A stretch of DNA of 64,000 nucleotides from Marasmius tenuissimus (GCA_029532415.1 JAQOTA010000050.1:6758001-6822000), one strand, 5' to 3'. Positions 22,801 through 33,651 are shown, counted from the stretch's first letter. Program-made: numbers and translations. The notes: generated by a model not told the origin, from the sequence alone.

Positions 22801-25800
22801 GTCAAACTTTCACTAAATCCTCGATGCAGAACTATCATATCCTAAGGAACTCAGTACCAAGGAAATGTAGTATTTCTTCTGTATATGCAACGACGAAATA
22901 TAAGTCGTTTTCTGCTGCATTTTCGAGTGATTGTGAAGTGAGAAATACACAAAATGCTTGGCTACTTGATAGTGGGGCATCAGCGCATATGACTCCGTAT
23001 AAAACGGATTTCTCAGACTATCAAACTTTAGAAATGCCAATAGGTCTTTCTACATCAGCGGGTGATAAAGCAAATGTGCAAATAGTAGGCTATGGTACTG
23101 TCCTCATCCGACACACCAATAGCGCAGGAGTGACGCAAGTCACAAAGTTATACCCAGTGATGTATAATCCCAACAGCCCACATCGTTTAATCTCTAGTGG
23201 GAAGTTCCGGAGTATAGGTTACTATACTATACTGGATTCTCCAGAGACTTCGATCCGGAGCAAGAAAGATGGTTCTCTTTTAATGAGCTTTTATCCAAGC
23301 CATAAAGATGATCCTTTACGATGGATGAACGCGAAGGTTCTTGTGGGAGAAACTTCCTTCACATCTGTTGTATCTTTCAATACTTCTGAATTATGGCACA
23401 GACGTATGGGACACTGTGATCCCAGAGTCTTGGGAAAATTAATGGATAATGTTAAAGGGCTTTCAACGAAGTTGGTCACTTCGAAGGGAGAAACGAAACC
23501 ATGCCGAGGCTGTGCCAAAGGCAAAATGGTTGCCAAATCGTACCCTTTATCCTCTAAACGAGCTAAGGAGCCTCTTGAGCTTGTGCACGGTGATTTGATA
23601 GAATATCCAACTCGCTCTTACTATCAAAACAAATATGCATTAACCTTATTCGATGATGCAACATCATACAGATGGGTATATCCAATTCGTAAAAAGAGCG
23701 ATACAGATCAGAAATTGCGGAATTGGTTAACTCTTGTAGAACGCCAGACTAATAAAAAGGTCAAACGTGTGCATTTCGATCGAGGGGGAGAATTCTTGTC
23801 AAATGAACAATGGGATTGGTATAACTCTCTAGGAATATTTCCGCAAAGAGGTTCTCCCAACGTGCATGAACAGAATGGACGAGCAGAAAGATTTAATCGT
23901 ACACTACGAGAAAAATCTGAAGCTATGCGTTTTCAGGCTTGTGCGCCTGAAAACTGGTGGGAATTTGCAATTTCCACAGCCGTTCATATCTACAATAGAA
24001 CTCCTATTCGTTCGAGGAAGTACAGGACTCCAGTTGAGTTGTTTGAGAATAAGAAGCCTGATGTTTCATACTTCAGGACGTTCGGATGTGGCGCATATGC
24101 ATACATACCGAAACGTAAAAATAAGCTTGCTCCACACTCCGAAGCAATGATCTTCATTGGTTACGAGAGCGGATCAAAAGCTTATCGACTCTTTCGAGCA
24201 ACCAACAATTCTGTATACATTACTCCACAAGCAGTTTTCGATGAGAACTGGTTTCCTAAATGTCAGAAAGAAGTGCCCGGATCCATAGAGTTTGATAAAA
24301 CCGACAAACCTGTCCGGTCTATACCCTTTCCAACGTACCCATATGATGGCCACGAAGATCATCACAATGATGATGATTTCTTCAATCCTCCACCTCCACC
24401 AGGATCAGATGATGACGATCATCAGCCTGGGGGAGATCCTCCCTTGGATCCTATCCCGGATGATAAAAGCGATGATGTGCACAACAGCAATCATCCAAAT
24501 ACTGATGGATTCGGATCACCGAAAGGCTCCGATCACAATCCTAATCAGTATGGTCCAGATCCACGGTCTGCTGGTTCTTCTGGAACGACAAATCCATTTG
24601 GATTTCGCCAAGCTGACTATGATGAGTGGGAGAACTTACGAGCTCCTCCACCAGCAGCTGTCAGAAGAAACCCTCCAAGAAATAGAGTAACTCCCAACCG
24701 TCCGTTTAATGTTTACGGAAATCAACACCCTGTTGAAATCGAACGCGATATCGATTCTCAAGCACGCTGGCAGAGTCAGATTAATCCGACAAATGAACCT
24801 GAAACAATACCAATTAGGGTTCCTGATCCAGCCGCTCCTATGGACACGGATGACGATATGAGCAATCTTGCTCAGCAAGGGGGAGAAAATTACTTGGTTT
24901 ACTTGCTGAATAACGGTCATCAACTATATGGTTTACAAGCCAGTAGTTATGATAACGTTCGTGAATGGACATACAAACAAGTCCAGAAACGTCCTAAAGA
25001 TGAACAACCATCTTGGGAAGCAGCATGCAGACTGGAATTACAATCACTCAAAGATAGAAACGTCTTTGATGTGGTCACACTACCCAAAGGCCGAAAAGCG
25101 GTGAAATCCCGCTGGGTATTTGACATCAAGTCTGATGGCCGTAAAAAGGCAAGACTTGTTGCGAAAGGATTTTCGCAGAAACAAGGGATAGATTATAACG
25201 AGTTGTTCTCTCCTGTAGTACGATTCGAAACCGTACGACTTCTATTGGCACTAGCAGCGCTTGAAGATTGGGAGATCTCTGCGCTAGACGTTAAAACAGC
25301 ATTTCTTTATGGTGCCTTAGATGAGGAGATTTACATGGAACAACCTGAAGGCTTCGTTACGGACTCCAGCAAGGTTTGGAGGTTACGCAAAGCATTGTAC
25401 GGATTAAAACAGGCTTCTTGTGCCTGGTGGCGTCAGTGTACTGAATCCATGAAACGTCTGGGATTCAAACGATGCTTATCCGATGCTGGCGTATATGTCT
25501 TCAACAAGAATGGCAATATGGTCATTGCCGTCGTCTATGTTGACGATGCTTTATTTATGGGTCCTGATCGCAACCTTGTCAACAGACTAAAAAGCGAATT
25601 CATGAAAATCTGGGAATGCCGAGATCTAGGCGAGCCAACAGAATTTCTGCGAATGCGAATTACTCGAGATCGGAAGAATCGCAGACTGATCCTTGATCAG
25701 CGAGACTATCTTGAAAAGATAATTCGTAAATTCGGAGTTCTGAACGCCAAGACGGCATATACGCCTTTGCCAGAAGGCTATAACCCAACCCAAAACCAGG

Positions 25801-26119
25801 GGGAGGTTAATCCCGAGATTAGGCATAGATTCCAATCCGTTATCGGATCATTACTTTACTTGGCTCTCGGAACAAGACCAGATATATCCTTTGCTGTAAT
25901 CAAGATGTCACAGTATGGAGCTAATCCTCATCAGGAACACCTCCAGAAGGCACTTTACATCGTAAAATATCTTGTTCATACTGCAAAGTATGAACTCATT
26001 TATGATGGTAGATCCAATCAAGGACTACTTGCCTTTGCTGACTCTGATTGGGCAACTGATAAAGATGATCGTCGATCACAGACTGGATATATCGTAAAGC
26101 TTGCCAATGCACCAGTTTG
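19830..26119 (+). pseudogene. Copia gag (rest)-protease-integrase-RT, 2075-aa open frame from 19947
   Basis: Residue numbers count from the Met at 19947. Residues 1-115 finish the gag domain. Residues ~125-175 are an N/Q-rich then K/G-rich basic tract where a CCHC zinc knuckle is usual. About 800 residues without a recognised domain follow. Protease LLDSGASAHM is near 1005. The GAG-pre-integrase zinc region (WHRRMGHCD...CRGCAKGK) and integrase core follow, with D near 1214 (HGDLIEYP), D near 1277 (FDRGGEF) and E near 1310 (GRAERFNRT). RT carries YVDDALF near 1862, and RNase H begins at ADSDWATDKDD near 2030. The frame is cut at 26119 by the Gypsy block; the last 15 codons of the open frame (to 26174) are Gypsy LTR. 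The rest of RNase H lies at 41188-41562. Confidence 0.93.
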
Positions 26120-26648
26120 TATCACAAATCCACTACTCACCTGTTCAGATGTGGTTTTGATGATAAGGGAATAACTGATGTGAATGCAGAGAGCAGAGGA
26201 GATGTTGTTAAAGGACAGAAGACGTTCTTTAGTCTGAGGTTTATGCCTCAGACGATCTAGCTTATATACATGGATTCTATAGGACCCCAGACACTATCTA
26301 AGACCTATGATACCTAAGCTGACTGATGCACTCGTCAGGATGAGTCTACTATGAGTCGTGATGGTGCAATCAAGGTGTAAGTATGAGTCGAGTGAGTCGT
26401 AAGAGTCAACTCGAGTGGTTGAGCTGTCCACACAGCACATGACTCGCCGTAGTCATGGTGTGGCAGATCTAGACCTATGCGTATCCCCTTTAGTTACAGA
26501 TCTATCTAGATGAGTCCAGACCGAATCTATAGAACAAGAGATCAGATGTCTACTGATAAGATGTTGGATTTGTATCGAACGATATGATAACCACATGGCA
26601 CAGATAAGATATAGGGAGATTAGATGTAGAGAGAGAAAATCTGTGACA
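26120..26648 (-). repeat. Gypsy LTR 1 (outer left; now 3' LTR of Y's pol)
   Basis: In element orientation it begins TGTCACAG and ends TTTGTGATA. It contains TATATAA (26262-26268) and, about 33 nt on, AGACTAAAGAA (26225-26235), the probable transcript start. An 8-bp perfect hairpin (GTCTGAGG with CCTCAGAC) overlaps this point. Confidence 0.93.
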
Positions 26649-29600
26649 TTACCCCCCCTCTTGGTTCGAGCTCCGATGAGAACACATGGACTTCATTTTC
26701 GAAAAATTCATCCATTTCAATAACCCTTACTGGTCTAAGTCCAAGCTTCTTGTACTCCTTGACTTTCTCTGGAGCGTTTTTCAAGTTGCTGGCTGGTTCC
26801 CAGGAGTCCTCATCTCGGCTTTCACCTTCCCATCTTACTAAGTAATAAGTTGTCTTTCCACGTATACGATGTTGCAGGATTCTGTCAACCACCCATTCTA
26901 GGTGACCCTTCACCACAATTGGTTCAGGTACAGGTGGCTTTTGTCCAACGATAGTGGGTTCGTTATATGTGGCAAGTTTGCTGGCATGAAAAACAGGATG
27001 ATATGCTCGGAATTTCGATGGCATCTGAAGTTTAAAGGTAACCGGTGACAACTTTTCAATAATTGTGAAAGGTCCCTCGTATCTCGGATTGAGTGCCCGT
27101 TCCTTGTCCTGATAATCTTTCAGATTCAGTAGTACTTTATCTCCAACTTTGAAGGGAACATTTTGAACCCCCTGGTCGTAGTACCACTTCATCCTTTCAG
27201 CTGCGAGCTTCAGGGCTGCTTTCGCTTGCTCCTGAGCATCAAGTCGTTGATGAAAAATGTCGTTAAGGTCGTTGTTCTTTGAAAGCTCTTTGGCCAACGT
27301 TGGTCCAGCTCGTAAGTGTCGACCATACTCCAAGAAGAAAGGACTTGACTTTGTCCCTTCATGTGCTGCGTTGTTGTAAGCGAATTCTGCCACATTTAGC
27401 AGTAGCGACCAATCATCAAGATTGTAGTCAACGTAGCACCGGAGATATTGTTCCAGACTTTGATTCACTCGTTCTGTTTGTCCATCTGTTTGTGGATGAT
27501 AAGATGTCGACATCGTTGATTTAATTCCAAGGAGTTTGCACCATTCTTGGAATATTTCAGCAGCGAACTGTGTTCCTCTATCCGAAATGATCTGATATGG
27601 AAGTCCATGCAGAGGGTAGATTCTGTCATACAGTAACCTTGCAAGGTCCTTTGCAGAGAAGTTATTCGTGATAGGGAAGAAGTGAGCCCGCTTGGTGAGT
27701 CGATCAACCACAACACAGATTGCATTGTATTCGAGCGAAGGTGTTAGCTGGGTAATAAGGTCGATGGAGATAATCTCCCAAGGTCCGTTAGGGACCTCAT
27801 TTGGCTGTAATGGTCCAAATGGCTGTTCAGGGCGATTCTTGCTACGCTGGCAAGTATCACAACCTGTGACATATTTCTTCACAAAGACTGACATGCCAGG
27901 CCACCAATAGTTACGAGTTACTAGTTCGTAAGTCTTCCATCTACCAGGATGTCCGGCAGAGGTGATATCGTGGTGGATTTGAACAACTCGTCGTCGTAAG
28001 TGGTCATCTGTGCTTCTGGGAATGTAAACTTTTCCTCGATAGAGTAGAAGTCCATTCTCGAAGTTCCAATCTTCCAGAGATTTCTTGAATTCTCGTGGTC
28101 CTGATTCCAGAAGTGACTTATAGTCCTTCGTAAGTTCATCTGATAGCAATGCTTCTTTGACCTCTCTTAGGATTTGATCGTCGTCTACAGGCGATTCATG
28201 AGTAGCCTCGAGCGCCTGAATGGCAAAAAATTCAGGTTTGAGCAAAATTTGATCGCGATTATCGAGGTTTACCCCCTCCTCATGATCTGGCCTCCTGGAC
28301 AGAGGGTCTTCTGCTTGCATTGTTTTACCAGGTTTATGGTGTAGGGAATAGCTAAAGCGTGTGAGGTACAGAGCCCATCTCGCTTGCCTCCTTGTTAATT
28401 TCTGGGCTGATTTGAAGTATGTCAGATTCTGATGATCCGACCAAATCTCGAATTTTTCCGGATGTCCTTCCAGATAATGCCTATATTCTTCCAATGCGCG
28501 AATTATTGCAAGTAGCTCTTTGTCATAGATCTCATAATTACGTTCATGTATATCAAGAGATTTTGAATAGAACGCAACTGGATGCCAGAGTTGATCTGCT
28601 GGGTCCAGTTGAGATAAGACAGCGCCAATGGCGAAGTCGCTAGCATCGGTAGAAAGGCGGAATGGACTTGTGTCATCTGGAATTCGAAGTATGGGAGCTG
28701 AAGTAAAGGCCTTTTTCAGAGCCTCAAAAGCATTATTTTGATCTTCGCCCCATGCCCAAGGTTGTTCCTTCTTGGTAAGAGTGGTGAGTGGTTTCGCAAT
28801 CTTCGCAAAATCTTTGATGAATCTACGATAGAAGTTTGCGAATCCCAGGAAAGCTTGCACATGCTTTACTTTCGCAGGTATTGGCCACTCTTGAACTCCT
28901 GAAAGTTTCTTCGGATCCATCGCAACGTGTCCCTTCGAGATGATCATACCAAGATAATCAATTTGATCCTTCTCAAAGAAGCACTTCTCCGCTTTAGCGT
29001 AGAGATCGTTATCTCGAAGCCTTTTCAGAACTTCTTGAACGATTTTGCGATGTTCTTCTAAGTCGTTTCCAAAGATAAGAATGTCGTCTAAGTACACCAT
29101 AACTTTGCCATCCCGGATAAGATCTCCCAAGATGTCATTCATCATCGACTGAAATGTCGCTGGTGCATTTGAAAACCCAAAGTACATAACCGTAGCCTCA
29201 AATAACCCTCGTTTTGTTATGAATGCTGTCTTCCACTCATCACCTTCACGAATGCGGACGTTATTATATCCCCATCGTAGATCGATCTTGGTGAAAATTG
29301 ATGCTTGGCTAAGCGAATCAATTAGATCTGAGATCCGTGGAATTGGATAGCGATTCTTCACAGTTACGGAGTTGAGAGTACGATAGTCCATTACAGGTCT
29401 AAGACTTCCATCATGTTTCTTGACAAAGAAGAAAGGTGCGGCTACAGGACTTTTTGAAGGTCTAATGTAACCCTTTCGGAGTTCCTCATCAATCCACTCA
29501 TCCAAAGAGTTTCGTTCTTTTGGAGATAGCGGGTATAGTTTGGATGGTTTGGGAAGTGTTGAGTCTTCCACAAACTCAATTGGATGGTCGTATGCCTTAC

Positions 29601-30246
29601 GTTCCGGCATCCGCTCTGACTTTCTCTTGGAAAAGACGTCGCCATAGGGATGTAACCATTTTGGCACATGGGACTTCCAATTTCTGGTGTCCTCATCTGA
29701 TCCGTCGAGATCCTCGTCCAAGTCATCTTCGAACATGGACGCAATAACTTTTGCTTGTTCACGGTCATCCGGGTCTTCAATATCTACCCAGTTGATGTAA
29801 GGATTGTCGGAGTCTTCCTCTCCTAAACTGTCCAGTGAGTCATCCCACGGCAATCCTGAATCGAGTTCGAGTTCTTCGGTTCCAGCCTCGAAATCTGGTG
29901 TTTTACGGACTCTAGTGGCGCATGTATCTGGACACCTGGAGAACTTCCATTCACCTTTACGCCAGTCTATTTCTGGGTTGTGCTTGTATAGATAAGAGTA
30001 GCCAATCATCATTTCCTTGTCCCCAAGCTGGGTGACGAAAAGGTAATGTGTGGTCTTATGGGTCCCAATTTGCACATAGGCGCGGACATATTCCCTTATT
30101 TGTCCTGAAATATTGAAAGTTCCATCCGCATTTTTAACTTCATACGGAGTTGCCAGTTTATTTGTTACCAGGTGATTTCTTTCAACGAATGATTTATCGA
30201 TGAAATTCGTTGTGGCACCAGAATCAACTAGAGCCTCGGTCTGCAC
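26620..30246 (-). CDS. pol: Gypsy copy Y pol polyprotein (protease-RT-RNase H-integrase-chromodomain)
   Basis: The 1208-aa open frame has an aspartic protease (LVDSGATTNF, near residue 8), RT with the YLDD box (MVYLDDILIF), RNase H (LSTDASDFAIGAVLSQ), integrase zinc HHCC (HHDITSAGH...CDTCQRSK) and integrase core D (SIDLITQL), D (SDRGTQF), E (TDGQTERVNQ). A GPF/Y-like module (NPRYEGPFTIIEKL) and a C-terminal chromodomain (WVVDRILQHRIRG...YYLVRWEG) follow. The chromodomain marks the Chromoviridae and is expected to direct integration to marked chromatin. The stop lies inside the 3' LTR. The first codon here is a GTG; the frame is open further upstream across the gag stop, so synthesis probably needs a -1 shift from gag. 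All key residues are present. Confidence 0.93.
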   Translation of the reverse strand: MQTEALVDSGATTNFIDKSFVERNHLVTNKLATPYEVKNADGTFNISGQIREYVRAYVQIGTHKTTHYLFVTQLGDKEMMIGYSYLYKHNPEIDWRKGEWKFSRCPDTCATRVRKTPDFEAGTEELELDSGLPWDDSLDSLGEEDSDNPYINWVDIEDPDDREQAKVIASMFEDDLDEDLDGSDEDTRNWKSHVPKWLHPYGDVFSKRKSERMPERKAYDHPIEFVEDSTLPKPSKLYPLSPKERNSLDEWIDEELRKGYIRPSKSPVAAPFFFVKKHDGSLRPVMDYRTLNSVTVKNRYPIPRISDLIDSLSQASIFTKIDLRWGYNNVRIREGDEWKTAFITKRGLFEATVMYFGFSNAPATFQSMMNDILGDLIRDGKVMVYLDDILIFGNDLEEHRKIVQEVLKRLRDNDLYAKAEKCFFEKDQIDYLGMIISKGHVAMDPKKLSGVQEWPIPAKVKHVQAFLGFANFYRRFIKDFAKIAKPLTTLTKKEQPWAWGEDQNNAFEALKKAFTSAPILRIPDDTSPFRLSTDASDFAIGAVLSQLDPADQLWHPVAFYSKSLDIHERNYEIYDKELLAIIRALEEYRHYLEGHPEKFEIWSDHQNLTYFKSAQKLTRRQARWALYLTRFSYSLHHKPGKTMQAEDPLSRRPDHEEGVNLDNRDQILLKPEFFAIQALEATHESPVDDDQILREVKEALLSDELTKDYKSLLESGPREFKKSLEDWNFENGLLLYRGKVYIPRSTDDHLRRRVVQIHHDITSAGHPGRWKTYELVTRNYWWPGMSVFVKKYVTGCDTCQRSKNRPEQPFGPLQPNEVPNGPWEIISIDLITQLTPSLEYNAICVVVDRLTKRAHFFPITNNFSAKDLARLLYDRIYPLHGLPYQIISDRGTQFAAEIFQEWCKLLGIKSTMSTSYHPQTDGQTERVNQSLEQYLRCYVDYNLDDWSLLLNVAEFAYNNAAHEGTKSSPFFLEYGRHLRAGPTLAKELSKNNDLNDIFHQRLDAQEQAKAALKLAAERMKWYYDQGVQNVPFKVGDKVLLNLKDYQDKERALNPRYEGPFTIIEKLSPVTFKLQMPSKFRAYHPVFHASKLATYNEPTIVGQKPPVPEPIVVKGHLEWVVDRILQHRIRGKTTYYLVRWEGESRDEDSWEPASNLKNAPEKVKEYKKLGLRPVRVIEMDEFFENEVHVFSSELEPRGGVMSQIFSLYI
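26649..26663 (-). other. Gypsy polypurine tract (copy Y)
   Basis: On the minus strand AAGAGGGGGGGGTAA lies directly upstream of the 3' LTR, the expected position for plus-strand priming. The same tract precedes 38029 in copy X. Confidence 0.75.
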
Positions 30247-30407
30247 TTTATATCCGTATACCCAAAGTGTAACTGGAATTCTAAAAGAAAAAGTCTTGTT
30301 GCGAGCAATATTTACTGTACAAGATTCCAGTCCTACTTCTACTGAGTCCTGCTCAGTGCCGAACGAGGGTACACTACTCCCTGACTGTAGATCACAGACG
30401 TTATCCT

Positions 30408-31949
30408 CTACAGTCCTTCGGGAAAATCCACATTGGATCGTCGAATTGCCTTCTTCCCTTTACCGGTTGGTTGAGAAGGTCCCGCCTGCACTCCATCGAC
30501 TTGTGCAGTTGTCCCCATTTCGGAAGACTCGGTTTCGACTATTTCCTGGATACTCGCAGAGTTGATGTTGACTTCAGATGGGGCATCCGAGGTGTCAATA
30601 TCATATTCTTTGGCCATTTCCATTAGCCGTTGGTAGAAGGTTTTGCCGGAGGCTGTACCTTTACCAGAGTTTCCGCTCTTGTTGCCTTGACCTGATGTTG
30701 AAGGATTTGACGTTGAAGCTCTTGGAGCAGGTCGCTTGTGCTCATTCCCAGGCTTCTCGTAACAATCATTGGTATTATGTGTTTTCGATTTAGCCTTGAA
30801 GCCTTTACCAGAGCAGATCTGACATAGTTTCTGCTTGGCATCTTGGGAATTTGCGTGTTTCGCCTTGACCTTCTTTGCCGAGTCTATATCCATCGCATCA
30901 GGGTCAGACTTCTTATTATTGCCATTGCCTGTGTTACTGCTACCGCCAGTAGCAAAAACGTCCCTTGTCGACTTTTCCGGGTGAAGGAACTTATACGTCT
31001 TGATCAGAAGCTCGAGATAAGCATCCCATTTCTTAGGAATTTGGTTGTTAACCTCATAAGGAACCATCACACTACGCAGGTCCTTGGGTATAACCTCTCT
31101 GAGCTTATCTATGAAAAGATTATCGTCCTCATATCCGACCACGCGGGCAAGAGTACGATACTGTTCGGCATATTTGATAAAGTCCTTGTGCGCCAAGGTT
31201 TCGTTCTTCCAGAGGGCAGTAAGCGCCTTCTTGTAGCTTTCTATATCATCTTTCTCTCCATAGATGGCAAGTTCGTTAACGAATTCTTGGAAAGTGCCCA
31301 AGTCTTCGCCTGCAGTAAGCTTATCAAAGTATTTCTGCAGGTATGTTGCAGCAGCACCTCGTACACGGGTAAGAGCCGTGACGATTTGATGCTTGTCGGT
31401 AATGATTCCATAATGCGAGTTGTACAAACTGAGTTGATTTACCCAGTCCTTCAAGTTCACTTTCGAATCTGATCCAGAAAATGTTGGTGGTTCTGGGATT
31501 TTGAATCCAGCTTTTCCACCACCACCACCGGTTGCGTTATCGACTGACAAGGCATTGAATTGGTCCCGGTAGTGCTGTATTTGTTCTTTCATGGATTCCA
31601 TAACCGCAGTTTGCATCTGCGTCATGAGTTTCAGATCGTTGATTTGTGACTGAAGTACAAAGGTGTTGTTGTATGCTCCACTCAGTTCAGGATTGAATTG
31701 ATCTTTGATTGCTACGACATGATTGTCAACAACCCTTTTCATCCTGTTTACTGCATCTCCATGGGCATTTCGAATCAATTGACTAAGTTGGGTCATTTGT
31801 TCATTGGTGAGACCCATTACATTTTGATCAAAATGTGCAACAAGCAGCTGGTTCCACTCGTCAATAGTTGGCCACTGGACTTCAGGAAATTCAGGTTCCC
31901 AAGCCTCATGTTCTGACAAGTTTGCAATTGGTGCGGGTGTTGTTGACAT
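30408..31949 (-). CDS. gag: Gypsy copy Y gag
   Basis: The 513-aa protein has a retrotransposon gag fold region in the middle (AATYLQKYF through ALWKNETLAHKDFIKYAEQY). A zinc knuckle of stretched form follows near residue 375, CQICSGKGFKAKSKTHNTNDC (C-x2-C-x11-H-x4-C), then a low-complexity tail. It forms the particle shell and binds RNA. It is complete, unlike gag of copy X. The gag stop is followed in the -1 frame by an uninterrupted frame leading into pol. Confidence 0.9.
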   Translation of the reverse strand: MSTTPAPIANLSEHEAWEPEFPEVQWPTIDEWNQLLVAHFDQNVMGLTNEQMTQLSQLIRNAHGDAVNRMKRVVDNHVVAIKDQFNPELSGAYNNTFVLQSQINDLKLMTQMQTAVMESMKEQIQHYRDQFNALSVDNATGGGGGKAGFKIPEPPTFSGSDSKVNLKDWVNQLSLYNSHYGIITDKHQIVTALTRVRGAAATYLQKYFDKLTAGEDLGTFQEFVNELAIYGEKDDIESYKKALTALWKNETLAHKDFIKYAEQYRTLARVVGYEDDNLFIDKLREVIPKDLRSVMVPYEVNNQIPKKWDAYLELLIKTYKFLHPEKSTRDVFATGGSSNTGNGNNKKSDPDAMDIDSAKKVKAKHANSQDAKQKLCQICSGKGFKAKSKTHNTNDCYEKPGNEHKRPAPRASTSNPSTSGQGNKSGNSGKGTASGKTFYQRLMEMAKEYDIDTSDAPSEVNINSASIQEIVETESSEMGTTAQVDGVQAGPSQPTGKGKKAIRRSNVDFPEGL

Positions 31950-32033
31950 TGCTGTTCAGATGTATTAACGAATTGTTCCATCGTAAATATGAAGAGAAGA
32001 AAGAAAGGCTGCCAAGCCGTTATGCCAAGTATA

Positions 32034-32654
32034 TTATACATCAGGGAATATTACATCGAGATTGTCGATTTCTTGACAAATCTCTACAAGTCTATCCTTT
32101 AAGTCATGTAAGGAAACCTTCTTAAACATTTTAATAGCTCCCTTCAACTGTCTCCATTGGGTATTGGACATCTTGTGCCCCAATTCCTCTGTCTTATCAA
32201 TCCCATGATAAAAATCCTGAAGTCTATCATACTTCTCCCATACCCTATTTGCAAGCTCCACTGGTATCCTCATCGGAGGACCTCCCAATTTGGCTTGGGA
32301 TTCCTCAAACGATAATTCATGGAAAATTCTATCCATGCGCTTAATACAAGCGGCAAGGAGAGGTTGATATTCGGGAATTCGTCGGAGGTTCTTCGTGCGT
32401 CGGAAGTGGAGATGGTTAGGAATGGGTTCAGGAATCTGATATTCGATTCGTTCGAGAAGAGATAGAGGATTGACTGGTGGAGGTGGAGATGAGAGGCGTT
32501 GGAGGAGAGTCCTTCGCTTTTCCAAGCCCATACGAGCAAGTAAGCTGAGACGTTGAGTGTGTTCACGAGCCTCCTGTTGAAGCTGAAGAGTTTCGGTTGT
32601 TGAACGTTTGTTGACAGGTGTGATAAACTGATGGTTCTTGGCTACTTTCGGCAT
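32034..32654 (-). CDS. Extra reading frame upstream of gag (ORF0), copy Y
   Basis: A 206-aa frame begins MPKVAKNHQF and ends 84 nt before gag; the open frame extends further to 32924, but that part looks like leader. It is rich in K, R, E, L and has SSPPPPVNPLSLLERIEY and a charged, probably helical second half. It has no zinc finger or enzyme motif I recognise. Most Ty3/Gypsy elements have no gene here. The second copy at 39571-40191 is the same, so the frame is kept, but both copies are recent and that alone does not prove selection. Confidence 0.55.
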   Translation of the reverse strand: MPKVAKNHQFITPVNKRSTTETLQLQQEAREHTQRLSLLARMGLEKRRTLLQRLSSPPPPVNPLSLLERIEYQIPEPIPNHLHFRRTKNLRRIPEYQPLLAACIKRMDRIFHELSFEESQAKLGGPPMRIPVELANRVWEKYDRLQDFYHGIDKTEELGHKMSNTQWRQLKGAIKMFKKVSLHDLKDRLVEICQEIDNLDVIFPDV

Positions 32655-33108
32655 AACTATGGCAAAATGGCATAAGTACAACATATCCCTTTTCAGAAGA
32701 CATGGTACAAGAAAAGAAAAACCGTATACGGCCATGCATGTTGTCTCGGGGAAAGGGAAATCGGATCCTAGCACTGTCCACAGCACTACAAGAGGTGAAA
32801 CATGTTTACACACGTCCTCAACTCGCAAGACCAGCTGGCCGTCACTTTCGCGGACCACCACCGAAGTGGTTTCTGACCTCTTTGCATAATGCAGCGAGTA
32901 CCCCTTACGCCTAGGGTCCAGCAATTGTCCGTCAGCATGCAGACATTAAAAGTCCACTCCCACAAGGGGATGCCTTCCGACTAGACACACCAGCCTTTTC
33001 AGAACCGATGGCCATATCCCCCAGATCCATATGAGCCCCCAGAACCCTCAGAGACATAATGACATGACCTGTAAACAGAAATTACTGCAGAGCAGCAGCA
33101 ACGAAACA

Positions 33109-33119
33109 AGACTAAAGAA
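33109..33119 (-). promoter_or_regulatory. Gypsy self-priming site (copy Y)
   Basis: Two nucleotides inside the 5' LTR boundary the element RNA reads UUCUUUAGUCU. This is the exact complement of the 11 nt AGACUAAAGAA placed at the predicted transcript start in the LTR. Tf1/sushi elements prime reverse transcription in this way. Confidence 0.7.
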
Positions 33120-33121
33120 AC

Positions 33122-33651
33122 TATCACAAATCCACTACTCACCTGTTCAGATGTGGTTTTGATGATAAGGGAATAACTGATGTGAATGCAGAGAGCAGAG
33201 GAGATGTTGTTAAAGGACAGAAGACGTTCTTTAGTCTGAGGTTTATGCCTCAGACGATCTAGCTTATATACATGGATTCTATAGGACCCCAGACACTATC
33301 TAAGACCTATGATACCTAAGCTGACTGATGCACTCGTCAGGATGAGTCTACTATGAGTCGTGATGGTGCAATCAAGGTGTAAGTATGAGTCGAGTGAGTC
33401 GTAAGAGTCAACTCGAGTGGTTGAGCTGTCCACACAGCACATGACTCGCCGTAGTCATGGTGTGGCAGATCTAGACCTATGCGTATCCCCTTTAGTTACA
33501 GATCTATCTAGATGAGTCCAGACCGAATCTATAGAACAAGAGAGATCAGATATCTACTGATAAGATGTTGGATTGGATCGAATGATATGATAACCACATG
33601 GCACAGATAAGATATAGGGAGATTAGATGTAGAGAGAGAAAATCTGTGACA
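33122..33651 (-). repeat. Gypsy LTR 2 (5' LTR of copy Y)
   Basis: This 530 bp copy is the most divergent of the four LTRs. Near 33541-33590 it has an extra AG and several substitutions (GGATTGGATCGAATG where the others have GGATTTGTATCGAACG). Confidence 0.92.

Noticed and set aside
32034..32924. Full 296-codon version of the Gypsy upstream frame
   Set aside because: The first ~90 codons look like leader sequence; the Met at 32654 is the better start, so only the shorter form is annotated.
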